Assembly: GCA_039815415.1 (NCBI GenBank)
Contig: JBCBZH010000056.1
Location: forward strand, 1-18,517
Source of the DNA: JBCBZH01 sp039815415
GTDB lineage: Bacteria > Bacteroidota > Rhodothermia > Rhodothermales > Rubricoccaceae
Direction of reading: 5' to 3'
DNA length: 18,517 nucleotides
The number at the start of each line of letters is the position of its first letter. The stretch's first letter is position 1. The position numbers and the translations under genes are program-made. The notes below the pieces were generated by a model. That model was not told the DNA's origin. It did not search any database and was given only the letters and a program-made list of their open reading frames with translations. This document shows positions 15,377 to 18,517 of the stretch, in pieces.

Positions 15377-15449
15377 TGCCCGATAGCTCAATTGGCAGAG
15401 CGCCAGTTTCTGGATCTGGAGGTTCAAGGTTCGATTCCTTGTCGGGCAG
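15377..15449 (+). tRNA. tRNA-Gln (anticodon CTG)
   Basis: A 73-base cloverleaf: acceptor TGCCCGA/TCGGGCA, D stem GCTC/GAGC, anticodon stem CCAGT/TCTGG (four pairs plus a closing T-T), loop TTCTGGA with anticodon CTG at 15410-15412, 5-base variable loop, and T stem CAAGG/CCTTG with TTCGATT loop. The weak U1-A72 pair and the G73 discriminator are glutamine identity features. CCA is not encoded. Confidence 0.93.
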
Positions 15450-15472
15450 CTCCGCGTGACCCATCACGTAGA

Positions 15473-15510
15473 ACGGCCCCTCACAGTGCGTGAGGGGCCG
15501 TCTCTGTTTT
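15473..15510 (+). terminator. Rho-independent terminator after tRNA-Gln
   Basis: A perfect 12-bp stem, ACGGCCCCTCAC (15473-15484) / GTGAGGGGCCGT (15490-15501), with a 5-base loop, is followed by CTCTGTTTT on the plus strand. It ends the tRNA transcript and, as a hairpin, may also help to stop the convergent glycosyltransferase transcript whose stop codon is at 15532. Confidence 0.85.
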
Positions 15511-15531
15511 CAGACGTCGAGCTGGTGCAGG

Positions 15532-16842
15532 CTACGCAGGCGGTGCCGCCGTCGGCTCGGGCTGGCGAACGAACACGTCCTCGCGCACCGGCTCGGGCAG
15601 CGCCGGGGTGGGAAGACCGAGTGTGCGGCGGAGCAGGTCGGTCCACTGGGCGCAGACCACATCTTGCTCGTAGCGCGAAAGGAACGTGCGCCGGGCGCGG
15701 GCGCCGACGGCTTCGGCCTCGCTGCGGGCTTCTACCATGCGGAGGAGGGTTTCCGCCAGCCGCACGCCAGCTCGAGGGCCGGAGCGGATGACCTCGCCGG
15801 TGCGGTGGCGGCGGATGACTTCGGCGGGCTCGGACTCTTCAGGGCCCACCATCACGGTGGGGCGCCCGGCGGCCATGATGCCGTAGAGCTTGCTCGGCGC
15901 CGCGATGCCTGCGAAGTCGTCACGGAGAGTCAGCAAGTGGGCGTCGCCCAGCGAGATCGACTCGGCGAGCTGCTCGCGCGGGAAGTACTGGAGGAAGCGC
16001 ACGTTGGTCAGGCCCTCGGCCTCCGCGAACGCCTCAACCTCCTTGCGGCGCGGTCCGCCACCGACGAACAAGAACGAAATGCGTTCATCGTCTCGGAGAG
16101 CCTTCATGGTCTCGCAGACGGCTTCGAACTGGTGGGCCAGCCCGGCGTTGCCGCTGTACATCGCCACAAACGTGTCGCCGAGGCGGAGCTGCTGGCGGAG
16201 TGGGTTCGTCTCGCGAGCCACTGGCTGAATCTGCTCGGCCCAGCTCCATACGGGAATCGTCTTGGCTCGAGCTGGCGAAACGCCCTTGTCCAGGATGCGT
16301 CGCTTCATGTGGGGGCCCAGCGCCACTACGAAGTCGGCGCGGCGGTAGCTCCAGTTGTTCAGGGCATGCAGGATGCGCGCCGGGAGGCCGTTCTCCGAGA
16401 TCATCCCCAGCGCGACCTCGGCGTCTGGGTGGAGGTCCATTGACCAGATGCCGTAGCGTACGCCCCGTAGCTTCCGCGCCAGCGCGCCGACGGTCGCCAC
16501 CAGCGGCGGCGTGGTCAGGAAGATGACGCTGTCGTAGCGGCGCCCGAAGAGCACGTGCCGGAAGACACGGGCGTAGAACGAGGCATAGTCGGCGAGGCGC
16601 CCCAGAGTGGTACCGCGCCCGAAGGCCGTTGTCTTGACGCGAGTGATGTGGACGCCGTTGTGGGTCTCCTCAGCAGGAGCTTCGAGCTTGCCCGACTGAT
16701 ACTGGCCCTGGGCGCAGAGCACACTCACGTCGAACCCGTCCGCGGCGAGGCGCTCGCCGAGGTCAGTGAGGTACTGGCCCGTGGCTGCGTGATCCGGCCA
16801 GTAGTGCTGGTTGACGAGAAGAACGGAGGGGCGTTCGGACAT
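15532..16842 (-). CDS. GT4-family glycosyltransferase (WbuB-like)
   Basis: A 436-residue GT-B-fold, retaining sugar transferase, probably making cell-surface polysaccharide or lipid-linked glycan. The N-terminal domain begins PSVLLVNQHYWPDHAATGQYL, typical of WbuB-like GT4 proteins. The C-terminal nucleotide-sugar domain begins FVAMYSGNAGLAHQFE, continues with FLFVGGGPRR, and ends with APSKLYGIMAAGRPTVMVGPEESEPAEVI, the position of the E-x7-E type donor-binding motif. The ATG at 16842 (MSERPSVLL) is chosen because the fold starts there; a longer reading from 16923 adds 27 unlikely residues. The last 25 residues are Pro-rich and dispensable in appearance. Donor and acceptor sugars cannot be told. 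It is divergent from a secreted beta-helix protein, a common setting for polysaccharide loci. Confidence 0.9.
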   Translation of the reverse strand: MSERPSVLLVNQHYWPDHAATGQYLTDLGERLAADGFDVSVLCAQGQYQSGKLEAPAEETHNGVHITRVKTTAFGRGTTLGRLADYASFYARVFRHVLFGRRYDSVIFLTTPPLVATVGALARKLRGVRYGIWSMDLHPDAEVALGMISENGLPARILHALNNWSYRRADFVVALGPHMKRRILDKGVSPARAKTIPVWSWAEQIQPVARETNPLRQQLRLGDTFVAMYSGNAGLAHQFEAVCETMKALRDDERISFLFVGGGPRRKEVEAFAEAEGLTNVRFLQYFPREQLAESISLGDAHLLTLRDDFAGIAAPSKLYGIMAAGRPTVMVGPEESEPAEVIRRHRTGEVIRSGPRAGVRLAETLLRMVEARSEAEAVGARARRTFLSRYEQDVVCAQWTDLLRRTLGLPTPALPEPVREDVFVRQPEPTAAPPA

Positions 16843-17100
16843 GAGCGGCCTCGGCTGTGCCGAGAATACAGGGTGGTAGCGTTGGAAGCAGCCTTCGAAA
16901 GAGGCGCTGCTGCCGGGCGCCATCGGCGCAATGGGGCAGCTAGCGCCCAGAGGTCATCGTTGGAACCAAGCCCCCCTGTTTCCCGGATACTACGTCGGCT
17001 GGGAACGAAGGAATGCCGAAACCGCGCGAGTGGACGTGCTAGCGTTCTCATAACGAGACGAGGCCCGATAACAGCTGCCGCTCCACCACGTCGGCTATCA
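16843..17100. other. Divergent intergenic region without recognised elements
   Basis: These 258 bases between the glycosyltransferase and the beta-helix gene must hold both promoters, but I see no convincing promoter boxes. A short AGCAGC/GCTGCT inverted repeat around 16885-16911 lies in the glycosyltransferase leader; its meaning is unclear. Confidence 0.4.
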
Positions 17101-18517
17101 ATGCACCTCCATTCCGCTTCTTGCCGGGTTGTCTCCCTGTGCAGCCTCGGGCCGATGGTCGCGTTTCTTCTCTTCATAGGGGTCCTTCTTGGGCCGTCAA
17201 CGAGCGCGCAGACCACGACCCAGACCCTGCACCTGAGGCCAGGAAAAAATCTAGTCTCTCTTGCCCTTCATCCCACGGACGCGCGGATGGAGACCCTGTT
17301 CGGAGACGTATTGGATCACATCGTCTCGGTCAAGGACGCCGACGGTCGGCACTTCGCGCCTGGATACGCCGCGGATCTCACAGAGTGGGATTGGTCTGAG
17401 TCCTACATCATCCACGCCAACCGTGCAGTGTCGCTGGAGGTCAGTGGAACGCCTCTCCAGCCCGATGCCTCAATTCCTCTTCAGGCAGGGCTGAACTCGG
17501 TGTCCTACACTCAGCCAGACCCGATGCCCGTGGAAGAGGCATTCAGTGAGCTGGCGGATGTCCTCGAGTATGTGGAGGATGGAGATGGACGGCGCTATCC
17601 GGTGACAGCAGGCCACAGCGCCCTTCACCAACTCGAGCCAGGGCGAGGGTATAGGGTTCGTCTGAGTGCGGAGGCCACATTGACCTACCCGTCAGAGCCT
17701 AAGAGCTTCGACGGTGACATTGATGTCAATACAATGGCGGAGGCACTGGCCCTCACAGGCTTGCAGCCCGGGCAGACGGTGGGCGTTGCCGGGTACTACC
17801 AGCCAGGCGACGGTGGAGGCGGGCTCTTCGAGGTCCGTGACTCCGGTGCTGGGACGGACGGTGGACTGGTGTTCGCGCCTGACGAGTTCGTGAGCGACGA
17901 GATTCAGGAGGTGTACACCTTCGTATACGGGGATTACACGTTCCAAGGCGTGCCGCCAGGAGAGTCTGTCGTGTTCGGAACTCTGCGCCTCGTGCTCACC
18001 AATGCAGCTGGAGGAGACGCCATGCCCATCGATGGAACGCTTCTGCATGGGCACCGGCATGCGTCACGCCGCGCCCGTGTGCCCATGATGAACTACGGGG
18101 CCGCCCGGTTCGATGACAACGGGACCCTTTACGGATACTTCCAGCGGAAGTACGGGGATCGTCGAAATGGGCGGATCCAGTTCTCCTACCGACGCACAAC
18201 GTCTTCCCTTCGCCTGCATCGGACGGACGTGGGCACGACGCTGAATACGCACTGGTTTGGCGTCCGGCCTGCGTCAGAGGGTCCGATGTGGACGGGCACG
18301 ACGGATGTACAGCCGTTGGTGAATCACGTTATCAACGTCGCCGCAGAGCGGAACGAGGGTGCCGAGGGCACGGCAACGGGGGTGCTGCTTCCGGCGTTCG
18401 ACACCTATGACTATTTCGGGGCAATCGAGCTGGCGGAGGGAATCACGCTTCGAGGGGCGGCGGGCACGGAGCTGGTAACCGTCACCAACGACCTCGGCCA
18501 TACCTATCAGCCTGTTC
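17101..18517 (+). CDS. Secreted beta-helix (pectate-lyase-like) protein, C-terminus beyond window
   Basis: An open frame from ATG at 17101 to the right edge (472 residues seen). Residues 1-37 are a signal peptide (hydrophobic VAFLLFIGVLLG, cleavage near STSA-Q). Two related N-terminal units follow: LHLRPGKNLVSLALHP... at about 44-115 and IPLQAGLNSVSYTQP... at about 126-196. Next is VAGYYQPGDGGGGLFEVRD, a motif common before beta-helix domains in surface and tailspike-type proteins. The last part, TTDVQPLVNHVINVAAE...GVLLPAFDTYDYFGAIELAEGITLRGAAG, matches the start of the pectate_lyase_3 fold (first turns of a right-handed beta-helix). Polysaccharide binding or cleavage is likely but unproven. 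A later ATG at 17155 would lack a positive signal-peptide n-region. No Shine-Dalgarno is seen. Confidence 0.82.
   Translation, partial: MHLHSASCRVVSLCSLGPMVAFLLFIGVLLGPSTSAQTTTQTLHLRPGKNLVSLALHPTDARMETLFGDVLDHIVSVKDADGRHFAPGYAADLTEWDWSESYIIHANRAVSLEVSGTPLQPDASIPLQAGLNSVSYTQPDPMPVEEAFSELADVLEYVEDGDGRRYPVTAGHSALHQLEPGRGYRVRLSAEATLTYPSEPKSFDGDIDVNTMAEALALTGLQPGQTVGVAGYYQPGDGGGGLFEVRDSGAGTDGGLVFAPDEFVSDEIQEVYTFVYGDYTFQGVPPGESVVFGTLRLVLTNAAGGDAMPIDGTLLHGHRHASRRARVPMMNYGAARFDDNGTLYGYFQRKYGDRRNGRIQFSYRRTTSSLRLHRTDVGTTLNTHWFGVRPASEGPMWTGTTDVQPLVNHVINVAAERNEGAEGTATGVLLPAFDTYDYFGAIELAEGITLRGAAGTELVTVTNDLGHTYQPV

Larger units (their letters stand above)
1..18517. repeat. Dispersed iterated 10-mer CGAGCTGGCG (34 copies)
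   Basis: Hand scan of both orientations gives exact copies starting at 656, 1130, 1853, 3416, 3500, 3861, 4179, 4434, 4916, 5060, 5100, 6143, 6215, 7560, 7877, 8056, 8266, 8615, 8819, 9197, 9438, 9602, 10085, 10223, 12215, 12909, 12942, 13096, 13705, 14031, 15237, 15765, 16268 and 18426, plus a 9-base match at 17548. At roughly 65% G+C less than one copy would be expected by chance. Copies fall in different reading frames (DELAT, RQLA and TASSL contexts) and in the terminator at 1834-1885, so a single favoured codon string does not explain them. None is found in the TlpA-like gene or the retron RNAs. Confidence 0.85.

Overview
The window is high-GC DNA (about two-thirds G+C by eye) with tightly packed genes on both strands. 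Few genes have a clear Shine-Dalgarno sequence. Gene content suggests a marine bacterium of the Rhodothermota/Bacteroidota lineage, for example a Rubricoccaceae-like organism. That assignment is an inference from style and content, not from a marker gene.

Left part (1-6848, all on the minus strand): a retron cassette. In transcription order it holds a 1103-residue WGR/ARM-HEAT-repeat protein, an overlapping winged-helix + SWIM zinc-finger protein, a 735-base interval without protein genes, and a retron-type reverse transcriptase that runs off the left edge. The gene set matches what I recall as the type XIII retron (RT + WHSWIM + ARM) in the Mestre et al. classification. The interval before the RT holds the most interesting thing here: two complete msr-msd-like non-coding RNAs in head-to-tail tandem (1592-1827, then 1330-1585), six bases apart. 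Each has its own closing a1/a2 stem with a conserved 4-nt bulge, two msr stem-loops and a long msd hairpin. The msd arms of the two copies differ in sequence but keep their pairing through compensatory changes. A REP/MITE-like palindromic repeat (1193-1301) lies between the RNAs and the RT start.

Middle part (7069-15300): housekeeping genes. Divergent from the retron, on the plus strand, are a ferredoxin-NADP reductase, tsaE (tRNA t6A synthesis) and folC, the last two overlapping. They converge on a minus-strand run transcribed from 14417 leftward: an unrecognised 222-residue protein, ribD, a beta-propeller-like lipoprotein, a secreted TlpA-like thioredoxin and ribE (riboflavin synthase). A plsC-type acyltransferase is divergent from that run.

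Right part (15377-18517): a tRNA-Gln(CUG) with a strong terminator, a minus-strand GT4 glycosyltransferase, and the start of a secreted beta-helix (pectate-lyase-like) protein that runs off the right edge, suggesting cell-surface polysaccharide biology.

Across the whole window the 10-mer CGAGCTGGCG occurs 34 times by hand count, in both orientations, in several reading frames and in a terminator. This is far above expectation and looks like a genome-wide iterated motif (uptake-sequence-like or HIP1-like).
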